Positions 25,194 to 36,412 of a stretch of DNA of 64,000 nt are shown here, in pieces. The DNA is from Cornus controversa (lineage: Eukaryota > Streptophyta > Magnoliopsida > Cornales > Cornaceae): contig CM048849.1 in NCBI GenBank assembly GCA_026545225.1, forward strand, positions 55,943,836 through 56,007,835, given 5' to 3'. Below the pieces are notes generated by a model. The model ran no database searches, had not been told where the DNA came from, and worked only from the letters and a program-made list of their open reading frames with translations. Each line of letters starts with the position of its first letter. The first letter of the stretch is position 1. Made by a program: the position numbers and the translations under genes.

Positions 25194-27850
25194 TTTAAGT
25201 GTGTGAAAAAGTGTTTTAAATGTGTGGAAAATGAGAAAAAATGAAACTAAAAAAATGTGAATATAAATTTTTATGATTTTTTGTGCAAACTACATCTTTC
25301 AAATGTGCCTAAGAGTTCCAAAAACAATTGGAACGGAAAAAATTATATATATTTGTTTTAAGTGTGTTGAAAATAGTTTAAAAGTATGAAAAGTTAAAAA
25401 AAATGAGATTAAGAAATGTGAATATAAATTTTTATCATTTTTTTTTGTGAAAAAACATCTTTCATATATACGAAAGAGTTCCTAAAAAAGTTGGAAAAAT
25501 AAAATATAAAAAACTCTTTGTTTTAGATGCGTGGAAAATTACTTTGAATGTGTGGAAAGTACTTTAAAAGTGTGGAAATTGAGGAAAGAAATAGACTAAA
25601 AAATGTGAATATAAATTTTTTGAATTTTTTTGAACAAAAAGATCCTTCAAATATACCTAAGAGTTTATAAAAAAATTGAAAAGAGAAAAATAAAAAAATT
25701 TATTTGTTTTAAGTGTGTGGAAAGTACTTTAAAAGTGTGGAAAGTTAAAACAAATGAGATTAAGAAATGTGAATATAAATTTATATGATTTTTTTTTTGT
25801 GAAAAAACATCTTTCATATATACGAAAGAGTTCCTAAAAAGGTTGGAAAAATAAAATATAAAAAACACTTTGTTTTAGATGCGTGGAAAATTACTTTGAA
25901 TGTGTGAAGAAGTACTTTAAATTTGTGGAATGTACTTTAAAAGTGTGGAAAATGAGAAAATGTGAGCCTAAAAAATGTGAAAATATTTTTTATAATTTTT
26001 TTGTGCAAAAATATTCTTCAAATATGCCTAAGAGTTACAAAAAAATATTGGAAAGTAAAAAACAAAAAAGCAATTGTGTTAAGTGTGTGGAGAGTACTTT
26101 AAAAGTGTGGAAAGTAAAAAAAAATGAGATTAAAAAATGTGAATATAAAATTTTATGATTTTTTTGTGCAAAAGCATCTTTAATATATGACTAAGAGTTC
26201 CTAAAAAAATTAGAAAGAAAAAACATAAAAAAATATTTGTTTTAGGTGTGTGAAAAAGTACTTTAAATGTGTGGAAAGTACTTTAAAAGTGTGGAAATTG
26301 AGGAAAGAAATAGACTAAAAAATGTGAATATAAATTTTTTGGATTTTTTTGAACAAAAAGATCCTTCAAATATACCTAAGAGTTTATAAAAAAATTGAAA
26401 AGAAAAAAATAAAAAAATTTATTTGTTTTAAGTGTGTGGAAAGTACTTTAAAAGTGTGGAAAGTGAAAAAAAAATGAGATTAAAAAATGTGAAAATTAAA
26501 ATTTTAGGATTTTTTGTGCAAAAACATCATTCATATATGCCTAAGAGTTTCTAAAAAAATTGGAAAGAAAAAACATAAAAAAATATTTGTTTTAGGTGTG
26601 TGGAAAAGTACTTTATATATGTGGAAAATGACTTTAAATGTGTGGAAAGTATTTTAAAAGTGTGGAAATTGAGGAAAAAATTAGACTAAAAAATATGAAT
26701 ATAAATTTTTTGGATTTTTTTGAGCAAATACATCCTTCAAATATACCTAAGAGTTTCTAAAAAAATTGAAAAAAATAAAATAAAAAACATTATTTGTTTT
26801 AAGTGTGTGGAAAGTACTTTAAAAGTGTGAAAAGTTAAAAAAAATGAGATTAAGAAATGTGAATATAAATTTTTATAATTTTTTTTGTGAAAAAACATCT
26901 TTCATATATACGAAAGAGTTCCTAAAAAAGTTGGAAAAATAAAATAAAAAAAACTCTTTGTTTTAGATGCGTGGAAAATTACTTTGAATGTGTGGAGAAG
27001 TACTTTAAATTTGTGGAATGTACTTTAAAAGTGTGGAAAGTAAGAAAATGTGAGCCTAAAAAATGTGAAAATATTTTTTTATAATTTTTTTGTGCAAAAA
27101 TATTCTTCAAATATGCCTAAGAGTTATAAAAAAATATTGGAAAGCAAAAAAATATAAAAATCAATTGTGTTAAGTGTGTGGAGAGTACTTTAAAAGTGTG
27201 AAAAGTGAAAAAAAATGAGATTAAAAAATGTGAATATAAAATTTTATGATTTTTTTTGTGCAAAAACACCCTTCATATATGCCTAAGAGTTTTTAAAAAA
27301 ATTGGAAAGAAAAAACATAAAAAAATATTTGTTTTAGATGTGTGAAAATGTACTTTAAATGTGTGGAATGTAGTTTAAATGTATGGAAGGTGAGTAAATG
27401 TGAGCCTAAAAAATGTGAAAGTAATTTTTTTATAATTCTTTTGTGCAAATACATTTTTCAATTATGCTTAATAGTTCCTAAAAAAAATGTGAATATAAAT
27501 TTTTATGATTTATTCGTGAAAAAAATCTTTCTAACGTGTCTATAAGTTGCTAAATAAATTGTAAAAATAACATAAAAAAATATTTATTTTAAGTGTGAAA
27601 AAGTACTTTAAATGTGTGAAAAGCGAGTAAAAATGAGATAATAAAATGCGAATGTAAATTTTTATGATTTATTTGTGAAAAAATATCTTTTAAATTTTTT
27701 AAGCACATTTTTTTTTTTATGTCCACAAACATTTAAACACATTTTTTTTTATAAACATTTTTAAAAAATATTAAAATGTATATATTTTATGTGTAAGAAA
27801 GATTTTAAATGTAGTGAAAAATTACCCAAATGTGTAAAATAAATGGGAAA
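25194..27850 (-). repeat. Right arm tandem array of the foldback element (inverted)
   Basis: The same repeat family as the left arm, in reverse complement (GTGTGGAAAGTACTTTAAAAG and CCTAAGAGTT motifs). Copies are more diverged from each other than those in the middle of the left arm. Confidence 0.88.
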
Positions 27851-28002
27851 AATTTTATTTTTTCTGTCTTAAGTTAAAACATAGCCTAAGTTATACTCAA
27901 ATTGAAGCTCTCGAAATATTTTATTGAACAAAATTAGTTTCATCAAAAAATATTATTTATAGTAAAAGTTATTGAATTTTAAGTGAAAAGGAAAAAGTGT
28001 AA

Positions 28003-28039
<37 letters not shown>

Positions 28040-28312
28040 TGTACCGATATTATAAAATGAATCATCTATACATATGTATGCACATATAGATATTATAAAC
28101 TATTCCAAATGAAACTATATATGTATAAGATAATAATATTTTATTACATTCGGATTACATTACAGCATCTTACGGCATTAGCCGATTACCGCAGACGATC
28201 CTGGTCCCATTTTATCACTCTTTGGTCTAAACTGATGGCTTCCATCAAATCAGAAGGATTAATTTAGATACATATGCATACAAAGTCCATGTAAACCTAA
28301 AGCATTGCAGCC

Positions 28313-28940
28313 GGAGAGAATAGTGATTATTATATAGGCTAATGACAACAAAAAAATATAGAGAAAGAATACAAAAGAATCGCCCAAAAACTCAGAGAAA
28401 AACCTCTAATATTCTATTCAATATTCAAAATTCAAGTTATTTCAGAATCAGCCCACAAGTCAGGCTATATAGCTGAAACTGGTCAATATTATCAAAAATA
28501 GCAAAAACCTAATATTCGTGCCAAAATAAAATATGAAATAAAAGAAGGAAGCTGTCAAAAATCTGTCCCAAATCGAGTCCAGAATCACTTCCTAATCGAC
28601 AAAAGAAATATTACTAAAAAAGGAAATAAATAACTAAAATTGGGGATTCGAAGGAGAAAACAGTGGATTTTGGGTTTGAAAAAATACGCACCCAGCCTAT
28701 CTAGTGCCCACGACGTGCGCGCCGAAACAAGCTTTCCGAATTATGGTCATAAAGGCGATTCTAATACCCGTAGTCAAAGTTATGGCCAAAATACCAAAAC
28801 GCACCCAAAACTGCCCCAATTAGGAACAATATCGCGGCTTCCTGCCATCTTTGCGCTAATCTGCCAACTCAAGGTATCTCAGCGCCATCAATGTGTCATC
28901 TAACAGCTCAACACCTTCTGACTCGAATCCTCCTGCATTA
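28313..28940. mobile_element. Copy-B-specific insert of about 0.6 kb, class unresolved
   Basis: Copy A reads straight through this point (AAGCTTGCAAACCAATAATT near 10268-10290), while copy B has about 630 bp between AAAGCATTGCAG and AGCATGCAAACC. The insert is non-coding and somewhat less AT-rich. On the minus strand it looks like a retroelement leader or LTR. No convincing ends were found. Confidence 0.4.
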
Positions 28941-28977
28941 AGCATGCAAACCCAATAATTAATGAGTACATATACTG

Positions 28978-29640
28978 TAGGGCCGGCCCTGGGCCTAGGC
29001 GGCCCAGGCAGCCGCCTAGGGCCCCCAAAATCTTCAATTTTTGAAGGGCCCCCAATTTTGCTAGGCCCAATACTATTACTGAATTTCATTTTTTTTAAAA
29101 AAAATTGTTAACTATACCTACTGGGCTAGAGGGCCTCATTTAAAAGATAAAAGTTATTGAACAAGCTCAATAGCATCTGGGCCTCAATTTTTTTTTAATA
29201 AAAAATACAAGTATTAGCTTATTAGGTTGACCGATTTATCATTTTTGCTTCTTTCCTCACAAACACAAAATTGTTCCTTTTCTTCTTCTTTCCTAGCGGC
29301 GAGCACTGAGCAGGCAACTTGCAAGATTATTTCATTGATAATTTTGCAGCTCAAAATGCAAGACGATCACATTTGCTTTGATATGAAGTTCAATTTTGAT
29401 TTTTGCGACTAAGATGTGCTGAATATTTTCTTTTAGTTTTTTTATGTGAACTGAATCGTGTTATTTATAAAGCACCAAGACCAGGTTTTTTTTTTTCAAT
29501 GTGCTTATTGTCTAATTTTAATACAAATTTTGCACTCATATAAAATTTATTCGCGTATAAAAGTTTTTGTCTAAAGGGCCCCCCATATGAAAGCCCGCCT
29601 AGGGCCTCTCAAAATTTTTGTAATCTCAGGGCCGGCCCTG
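28978..29640. mobile_element. Non-autonomous hAT-type element, copy 2
   Basis: The ends are (T)AGGGCCGGCCCTGGGCC and CAGGGCCGGCCCTG, as in 9453-10196; the first base is T instead of C. The exact 8-bp duplication ATATACTG is at 28970-28977 and 29641-29648. Copy A keeps the uninterrupted site (CATATACTGTATATTC, near 10297-10312). The interior shares blocks with copy 1 (for example ATGCAAGACGATCACATTTGC) but carries no transposase. Confidence 0.9.
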
Positions 29641-29938
29641 ATATACTGTATATTCTATATACATATATTTGTATATACGTACTTAATTATATACTTGTGA
29701 TCCTCAATGAACACAACATTTATGCTTAATAACTACTGAGACTTACCTGCATGTGACCCATGAAAGCTGGCCTACCAATGAATCTTTTAACATGTATAAA
29801 CTAATGAGGCACCAAAATTTGAGCAAACTCACCATTAATTTTAATAATTTTGAACATATGATAATAATAAGAGCAAGAAAATTGATAGAAATGCACATGA
29901 TATGTGTGTGTGTGTGTGGGTATATATAGATATCGTCT

Positions 29939-30041
29939 ATGTGTTGGGCCTGCTTGACTCCCTTGATGCCAAGTAGGAAGGTTGTCAACACTTTTGACAA
30001 GCTTCTTATATGGCATGCAGGGAGCCAGGCAGATCAATTCC
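29939..30041 (-). ncRNA. MIR160: MIR160-type microRNA precursor hairpin, copy B
   Basis: Same structure as 11384-11486. The mature arm is at 30031-30011 on the minus strand (begins TGCCTGGCTCCCTG) and the predicted star is at 29969-29949. Mature arm, star arm and loop match copy A base for base by eye, whereas sequence just outside shows substitutions and the wider flanks carry indels. The expected targets are the ARF10/16/17 class of auxin response factor mRNAs. The two loci lie about 18.6 kb apart in the same orientation, so they are separate genes and not one polycistronic hairpin cluster. Confidence 0.9.
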
Positions 30042-30085
30042 CAGACGAACATATATCCCTTAAAACTTGATCAGCTTCCCTGTAC

Positions 30086-30345
30086 CTGCAGCAAATTAAA
30101 ACTTTGCTAAGTGTATAATTAATATGTTTAGTATATACCACATGCATTTATATATGAACATAATCAAATTGCATGTCCTTCATCTAAAATTAAACCAATT
30201 GGTAGCAAAGATTATAAATTTGGTTACAATGCTCAAAAAATACGAGACAGATCAATTTATGCATATCTGGATAGACTGGATGACATAATCAACTGATCAT
30301 TGTTGTGTGAATTGAAAAATCAATTGGAATTGTAAATAAATTAAA

Positions 30346-30384
<39 letters not shown>

Positions 30385-30459
30385 GAGATACGACATACAT
30401 AGCTAAAACCATTATATGAAAGTGCACCGGCACAGAAGTGTGATTGAGGTAATACTTAC
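30086..30459 (-). other. Candidate intron of the pri-miR160 transcript, copy B
   Basis: Donor-like CTGTAAGTAT and acceptor-like TTTGCTGCAG on the minus strand match those in copy A. The segment is longer than in A because of added AT microsatellite near 30347-30380. Confidence 0.4.
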
Positions 30460-30572
30460 AGTTGATGAATTGTGAGCTCAAATATGAGCAATGTCAAAAA
30501 CCCACTATAGAAAAAGAAGAAGAAGAATATGGTATGTTCCTCTCCCTCCTTGCTAGATCTCAGCTCGTTTAT

Positions 30573-30612
<40 letters not shown>

Positions 30613-30841
30613 CTATTCTTAAGAAGAGTTAACTGTGAAGGTAGAAAAAGGGTGGAGCCAAGGAATAGAACAGAAGAAGATGCATCATGCAAGTTTGGTT
30701 TCTTGTATGCAAATAGTTCCATAAGATAGAGCCAAACCTGCCTAAGTTATTTTTGCAAGTAGGCAACTTTGGACTTTTTTCCCTAATCTAACAAAATTAA
30801 GCTACCAGCTGATGCATGATATATTCCTTTTTTGTTACTCC

Positions 30842-30889
<48 letters not shown>

Positions 30890-31860
30890 TTTATGCTTTT
30901 AAAATACTACTATTTCTCTCTCTGTCGGGTGCTAGCTATTAATAATTATTTGGGCATGCAGAAAGGAGATTAATTATTAATCAAATTAACATAATCTTTT
31001 AATTAAGAGAGTGGTTGACGATTCTGAATGAATGGGTTACAGAGAGAGCCAAAATCATCTCCAAAAACAAGGCAAATAAATACTTGTTAACTGTTTTGGC
31101 TCTTCTTCAATCAAGTATGTACCTCTAATTAATAGCTTTTTATGAAATCAAATACTCCATACTCTCTAATTTTAGGCCATTTTTTCATGCAATTGATCAA
31201 TCCTCTTTAGGCTTTCACCGCGGTAATCTTGACTGTACTCTCTGTATTACTAGTTTATTCTTTTAGTGCTTGGTTTAATTTTGTAATTTTTATATTGTTC
31301 TTGGAAACACCGAATTGACATCTCAAACTTAAAATTAAAAAAAAAAAATTAACTTAAATTTTAAACTACATTTCCTTTTATTTCAATTTCAAAACTCCAA
31401 TTCTAGATAGAGGTTTATTGGCAATTTGGAGTTGCCATTGGCCCATCAATCCTCTAAGACTTGACCTTGGTCATCACAGCCTCTGAACTTAATGTAACCA
31501 GTCAGTTACTACTGACTTTTTCACGAATATTGAAACTTGTAAATTTGGTTGAGTTAGCATTTTCATTTTTTGTTTTTTTTTTCTTTTGTTTAATGCCATT
31601 ATCTGTAAATCGTGTGAAAATCTTTGTTTAATTGCAGAGAATACCTTTGTGATTGTGAGTAGGGCCTCCCTTAATTCACTGAATAAATGAGATGAAATTG
31701 AACCTAGTTATTGATTATATATATATATATATATATATATAATGGAAATTAATAATTTTGATGAGATTATTTTTGGAAGGGGACTGCAATGTGCTTCTTG
31801 AATCCAAGAATCCAGAAAGGCTTTAGTTTGCATTGGGTGCGTAGAACTGCTAATAGAGTT

Positions 31861-32353
31861 AGCTCACTATTTGAGCAAGCTTGGGCAGAGAGGATCAGTA
31901 AAGTGTTTGATTGGGGCAGTCCTAGGTGAGGTTTTGAGAGAAGCTCAATGTGATTTTAACTTATTCTGATATTAGTAAAAAGACATGATTTATAATTTTA
32001 ATTAAAATTATTATACAAATTAATAATTGTTAGGCATGATGAGAGTAGAGTTTATGTTGTTATTAAGTTTGTAAATTAGTTATTTAATTCATATAGAATT
32101 TAGAATTGTTAGTTAATAGAGCAATAATTAGGAGTCTATTAGTATGAGATGTTGAATTAATTATTTATTTGATATAGAGTGAGGAATTAGGAGTCTGTTA
32201 GTATGAGTGGAGGACAGGTAAATTATTATTAATTTTTTTCTCTAAATTTTAGAGATAAAAAAGTTTGTGGCAAATATGAAGTTTGAGAGAAGAAAAAGAA
32301 TTAGAAAATAATACTTGTTGTTTAAGAGTTCAATGAAAGTTATGTTCTATATA
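31861..32353. other. AT-rich, nothing recognised
   Basis: Starts where similarity to copy A stops. No coding frame or repeat border can be supported. Confidence 0.55.
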
Positions 32354-32551
32354 AGCTAAATTACTCTGATCTCTCCTGAAGTTTGACTTAATTATTTTCA
32401 AATTTAAGTTTTTACAAAATTATTTTACACTTTTGTCAGACTAACGACCCATTAAACAAAATTACATATAATATACAATTACAAAAGTAACATCAACTTA
32501 TAATATTTTTGTACAAAAATAATCTCAATTTATAATTATTTGATTGAGATT

Positions 32552-32592
<41 letters not shown>

Positions 32593-32803
32593 CATTAATG
32601 TCACACCAGCACTACCGCCATCGAGAATAGTTTTGACACTTTAATTTATATATTAATTGACTTTAACGGAACTAACTGTCAATTAACAGGAAGAGTATTC
32701 GGAGTAAAGTCAACCAAATCTTAGAAAATGTCGATTACAATATTTTAAAAACTTTAATATGAGAGTAATTAGACAAAATCTCAGGAATCAGAATAATTTG
32801 CCC
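32354..32803. mobile_element. MULE-type MITE, 450 bp
   Basis: Inverted ends of about 45-50 bp: the left reads AGCTAAATTACTCTGAT and the complement of the right reads GGGCAAATTATTCTGATT. An exact 9-bp duplication TTCTATATA lies at 32345-32353 and 32804-32812. The interior is non-coding and includes an (AT)n run at about 32553-32592. Confidence 0.85.
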
Positions 32804-33295
32804 TTCTATATATTTATTGCGATAAATAATATTATAAAAAATTATAAATACATTATAAAAAATATAATATATTGAAAACTCTTTGTACTTTTTTACTTCT
32901 AACAGTAGTATAGATAATGGATATGCATGAATAGTATTACCTTTCCTTCCTTAAAAAAAAAACTAAAAATCTTTATAAATGTCTTATTCTAACTATTTGT
33001 AGTTATTCAAGAATTGCCTGTAATAACGTAGGAAACACAAACACTTCCCCTATGTTGTATCAAAATCTCGAAGACGTATCAAATATGGCATAAATATCGT
33101 GAATTTTTATTTTCTGCTAGTACACGACATTGACTAGTTTTGAAATGCAGTGGTTTCGTAATTGTTTTTTTAAAATGATGGGATTAAATGTAATTTAAAA
33201 AATATTATGGATTAATTAGAAAAATAATGAATAGCAAACATAACTCTAGACTAAATTAATGATTGTATTCATGACCATATGGCTAAAATAATAAA

Positions 33296-33699
33296 GAAAA
33301 AATTACACTTACTTTTCTTGTAAATAGGCTAAATAACACAGATCTTTCCTGTGTTTTCAAAAATAATACCGACCTCCTCGTACAATTTTTTTACAATTAT
33401 ACTCTTGTACAATTTTTTTTAATTAAAAAAATCTTTTTTTTTCTTTTGTAAGTAATATTAGAATATATTAAAGAAGCAAAATTACATGATTACAAGGGGT
33501 ATACCCATGTGAAAATCCTAGAAAAAATATGATTATATAAAAATTCTAAGGATATTTTTGAAAAATTTAAGTGATTTTTGTATATAAAAAGCTGACAAGG
33601 GAGATCAGTGTGATAAGGGAGGCCAATATTATTTTTGAAAATATAGGGGAGGTCTCTGTTATTTAATCTATTAACAAGAGAGGCGATTGTAATTTATCC
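33296..33699. mobile_element. MULE-type MITE, about 400 bp
   Basis: Inverted ends of some 70 bp: the left contains AATTACACTTAC, GGCTAAATAACACAGA and TTTTCAAAAATAAT, and the complement of the right contains AATTACAATCGCC, GATTAAATAACAGAGA and TTTTCAAAAATAAT. The candidate 9-bp duplication (AATAATAAA against AATAACATA) matches at 7 of 9 positions, so the exact ends are less certain. Non-coding. Confidence 0.65.
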
Positions 33700-33804
33700 A
33701 ATAACATAAAATATTATTTATATATATAATAATATATTATATTATATTATATTATTATTTTTGGATGTATTCATGCCATATCCGTGTCTTATTTTTTTTT
33801 AAGA

Positions 33805-35510
33805 CTAGTTTAAATCAACGTGCGTTGCACGTGGGAGCCTCTAATTATATATATGTACATATATTAGGGATAACACCTAAAAGGGCATTAAATAAAAAAT
33901 ATACTATTGACAGAATACGTGTGTATTTTATCCCACTGAAGAGAAATATTACTTCTAATATAGATTATTGAAATTTTTTTTCCAATAATCAAACATCAAA
34001 CACATAATAATAGTGCCCATAAATTCATATTCAATTCATCTTTGCTATTATTTATCTTCATCATAAAAAATAATGACTTTCCTTTGCAGCCTGTCACTTT
34101 GCTATAGAATTCATCCATCTCATCATCTTACAAAAAGAAGAAATTTACTTCAAAAATATTGATAGATTTAAATGATTTTTTTTTTTTATCTATAACTTTT
34201 GTGAGAAAGAAAAAAGTTTTACCTCAGCTTTTAATTGTAATAACTCATTCACTGAAACAATTTATTAATGATTGACAATTATCGAACATTGTTATATATG
34301 CTACTTCTTTTACATCTATCACTCAAAATTGCATCATAAGTCTACATAAATGAGTACATACTTCATTAATACATAATGATAGAGAATCATATATTTGTAA
34401 TATTCTAAGAAATTTAAAAAAATTAAGAATGTTTAAAAGATATAATAATACATTTGAAAGCATTTTGTGTCACTTGTATTGCAATTAAAAATTTATTTTG
34501 GTTTAAATAATTTATTGTAATTAGATTTACCTTATCTAGATTCCGTTGCAATGGCATCATCTAATATATCTTCTTCACGGGTAACATCTTGTATAGCGTA
34601 TGGTTGATGATGTGTCTTGATATTATGATGACATTCGATCTCGCCGTATAGGAATAATAAAAGATATTATAGTAGATCATAACATTCAAAATAATGTTTC
34701 ACTCTATGCCTTTTGTCAGCGTGCGCAATAACAATTATGTCACGTTCTAAGCGTATGTTAGGGTTTGCTCCTTCTATCCAAATAGAAGCAATTTGGTTTG
34801 CTAAAGGTGAATTATAAATCTCTTGATCAAGTTGAACATCATTTTTAATCATTATTTCATAGCTCTCTACAATAGGTATGTCCTGAACCGTCGAAGGAAC
34901 TGAACATATGGATTTGACGATAATATCTCTATCAACTTCACAACAATAGGTTCACTTAAGTTTGCATCATTACAATTTGCATTATATTTTGTAATACATT
35001 GATAGTTTCATAAAAGTATAATTAGAGGAAACACGAGCAACTATCTCCACTTGACAATGAGGGTAATTCATTTGACCTTGTGCTCAGAAAGTATAGATAC
35101 CACCTTTCATATTTGTGAGATTTTTGTCAAGACGAATACCAAGAGATGTAAAAGAGAAAATATTGTTATATGCACATATGTATCGACATAATTCCATTGC
35201 CAAGGCAGTCTAGGATGCGAACAACTTGTACAACTCATTAGAAATAAGTGTAAATGTAAGATCAAATCACCATTTGAGCAACAAAAAGTCAGAGGCTCAT
35301 ATTCAAATTTCTTAGTAAAAAAGTGACAACAATATAAAACCTTCTTTAACTTGTGAGATGATGAATGAGTTACATGTCCCACATCTCCTTTTCTTCTTTC
35401 TTCAAATTCATTACATCTTTAATTTTATTTTATCTTTCTTTGGAAGTTAAATTTTTATACCATTTTGTATGGTATGAATTCAATTGCTCTTGTCTATGGA
35501 TGGATGCCAT
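33805..35510 (-). mobile_element. Helitron remnant, 3' end and part of the Rep/helicase gene
   Basis: On the minus strand the segment ends in CTAG followed by T. About 9 nt upstream is a perfect 6-bp-stem hairpin (ACGTGC, loop, GCACGT; 33818-33832). This is the Helitron 3' signature (hairpin, then CTRR, inserted before T). Upstream on the same strand lie Rep/helicase coding fragments. The 5' TC end was not located, so the element continues to an unknown point before 36413. The stretch 33835-34660 is AT-rich and non-coding. Confidence 0.75.
34667..35510 (-). pseudogene. Helitron RepHel N-terminal fragment, broken
   Basis: Minus-strand reading in shifting frames gives FEYEPLTFCCSNG (35290 region), then RYICAYNNIFSFTSLGIRLD (about 35190-35125), then NPNIRLERDIIVIAHADKRH and RVKHYFECYDLL (34780-34670). 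These match the zinc-finger-like and helitron-like N-terminal parts of plant Helitron helicases in the expected order (EP.TFCC..G, R.YNN.F.FTS.G, ERDI.V......HR...Y..YDPL). Frameshifts and stops near 35100 and 35390 show it is dead. The helicase domain proper is missing. Confidence 0.8.
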
Positions 35511-36412
35511 TGAAATGTGATCAACTATCTTCAAACACATATATGTAATCATAATATTTTAAATAGCTACATATAAAAAATAAAAATAAAAACACACTGT
35601 CAAATTGCACTATAGATACTGAAAGTTCACATATACAAAAAGCCATACCATCAAAAAGCACTATAGATACTGAAAGTTCATTTGCTAAATAATAAAGTAT
35701 TCATAACATACAATTATACAAAAAACAAAACAAAAAACAAAATTCTAGCCCTAAAGCTCCTTATTAATAATATCGAAAATAATAGATATCTTCAACACAA
35801 ATAATAAGCTATCCAAGACAAAGAAGACAAAGTAAAAATAAAATTAGGAACTATTATAAAAAAATGTCATAAAAGAAGTCAAAAACGAGACAGTAAAAAC
35901 AAATATTCAGGAAAGGATATTATCCTTGAAGCCTAGAGATACTTTTACTATTTATTAAACTATTAAGCGAATTTTTTTAAGCATCTGATTGATAGGAATT
36001 CAAGGAAAACGTTGTTGGAAATTCTGAACGATATCAAACAAAATAGTTTACAAAAAAATTCAGCAACATAACAAAGTATTTTTTTTCTTTTTGGTGAGTG
36101 TGGTCAAAAGATTTTTTTTTTAATTAAATAACATTAATTTCACTCACAAAACCAAAGTGAGATTGTATTCACAGTTAACATTGAGCTATATACTTGCATT
36201 CACTAATTTATGATCAGAAAACTCAAACAAATTTTTTTTGAAAATAATAAAATTCGAGGGGAATTGAGAAATTATCACCAGAAGAAAGTTTTGAGTCTGT
36301 GACTTAGACGAAACGAAATCAAAATTAGACCTACAATTATTACATTACAAAACATGAATTTCAAGCTTCAAACAATAAAAAGAAAATATTAGTTAACTGC
36401 TAGAATGATGTC
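35511..36412. other. AT-rich, nothing recognised (may include the Helitron 5' part)
   Basis: No open frame, repeat end or RNA gene can be supported. Confidence 0.5.

Larger units (their letters stand above)
21605..28207. mobile_element. Giant foldback (hairpin) transposable element, 6.6 kb
   Basis: An exact 9-bp repeat CATTTTATC (21596-21604 and 28208-28216) flanks the block. The related uninterrupted site is in copy A (CATTTGATCATTCGTTGG, 9423-9440). The tips are inverted: the left tip and the complement of the right tip both contain GTAATCGGCTAATGCCGTA. Inside the tips, unique sub-terminal sequence (near 21700-21890 and 27860-27980) is also inverted. The left arm (to 25159) and right arm (from 25194) are complementary over about 3 kb, around a loop of some 34 bp. 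The arms are tandem arrays of a TTCCACACTTTTAAAGTAC-type unit, in opposite orientation on the two sides. No coding gene is present; the small open frames are repeat translations. A 9-bp duplication fits MULE-related foldback elements, such as FARE of Arabidopsis, but the class is inferred. Confidence 0.9.
21413..31860 (+). repeat. Segmental duplication, copy B (contains one MIR160-type locus)
   Basis: Paralogous to copy A (about 9234-16150), collinear and in the same orientation. It is longer because of a 6.6-kb foldback element, a ~0.6-kb insert and a hAT element. The MIR160-type hairpin at 29939-30041 is its best conserved part. The stretch 30610-31860 holds no gene that I recognise. Confidence 0.88.

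Noticed and set aside
22192-27545. Several 60-90 codon open frames within the foldback arms
   Set aside because: They recur at each repeat unit with the same low-complexity Lys/Phe/Asn-rich peptides on either strand, so they are translations of the repeat and not genes.
21890-27850. CRISPR-like array of repeats
   Set aside because: Units are contiguous, diverged and in two opposite orientations, with no unique spacers, and this is a plant nuclear sequence.
28640-28903. 87-codon frame in the copy-B insert
   Set aside because: Lies in the non-coding insert absent from copy A, and no domain is recognisable.
31780-31950. RNase H-like or LINE coding fragment in the duplicated GGAAGGGGACTGCAATGTGC block
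   Set aside because: A few words look like a LINE RNase H domain, but the frames are broken in both copies and the similarity is too short to support.
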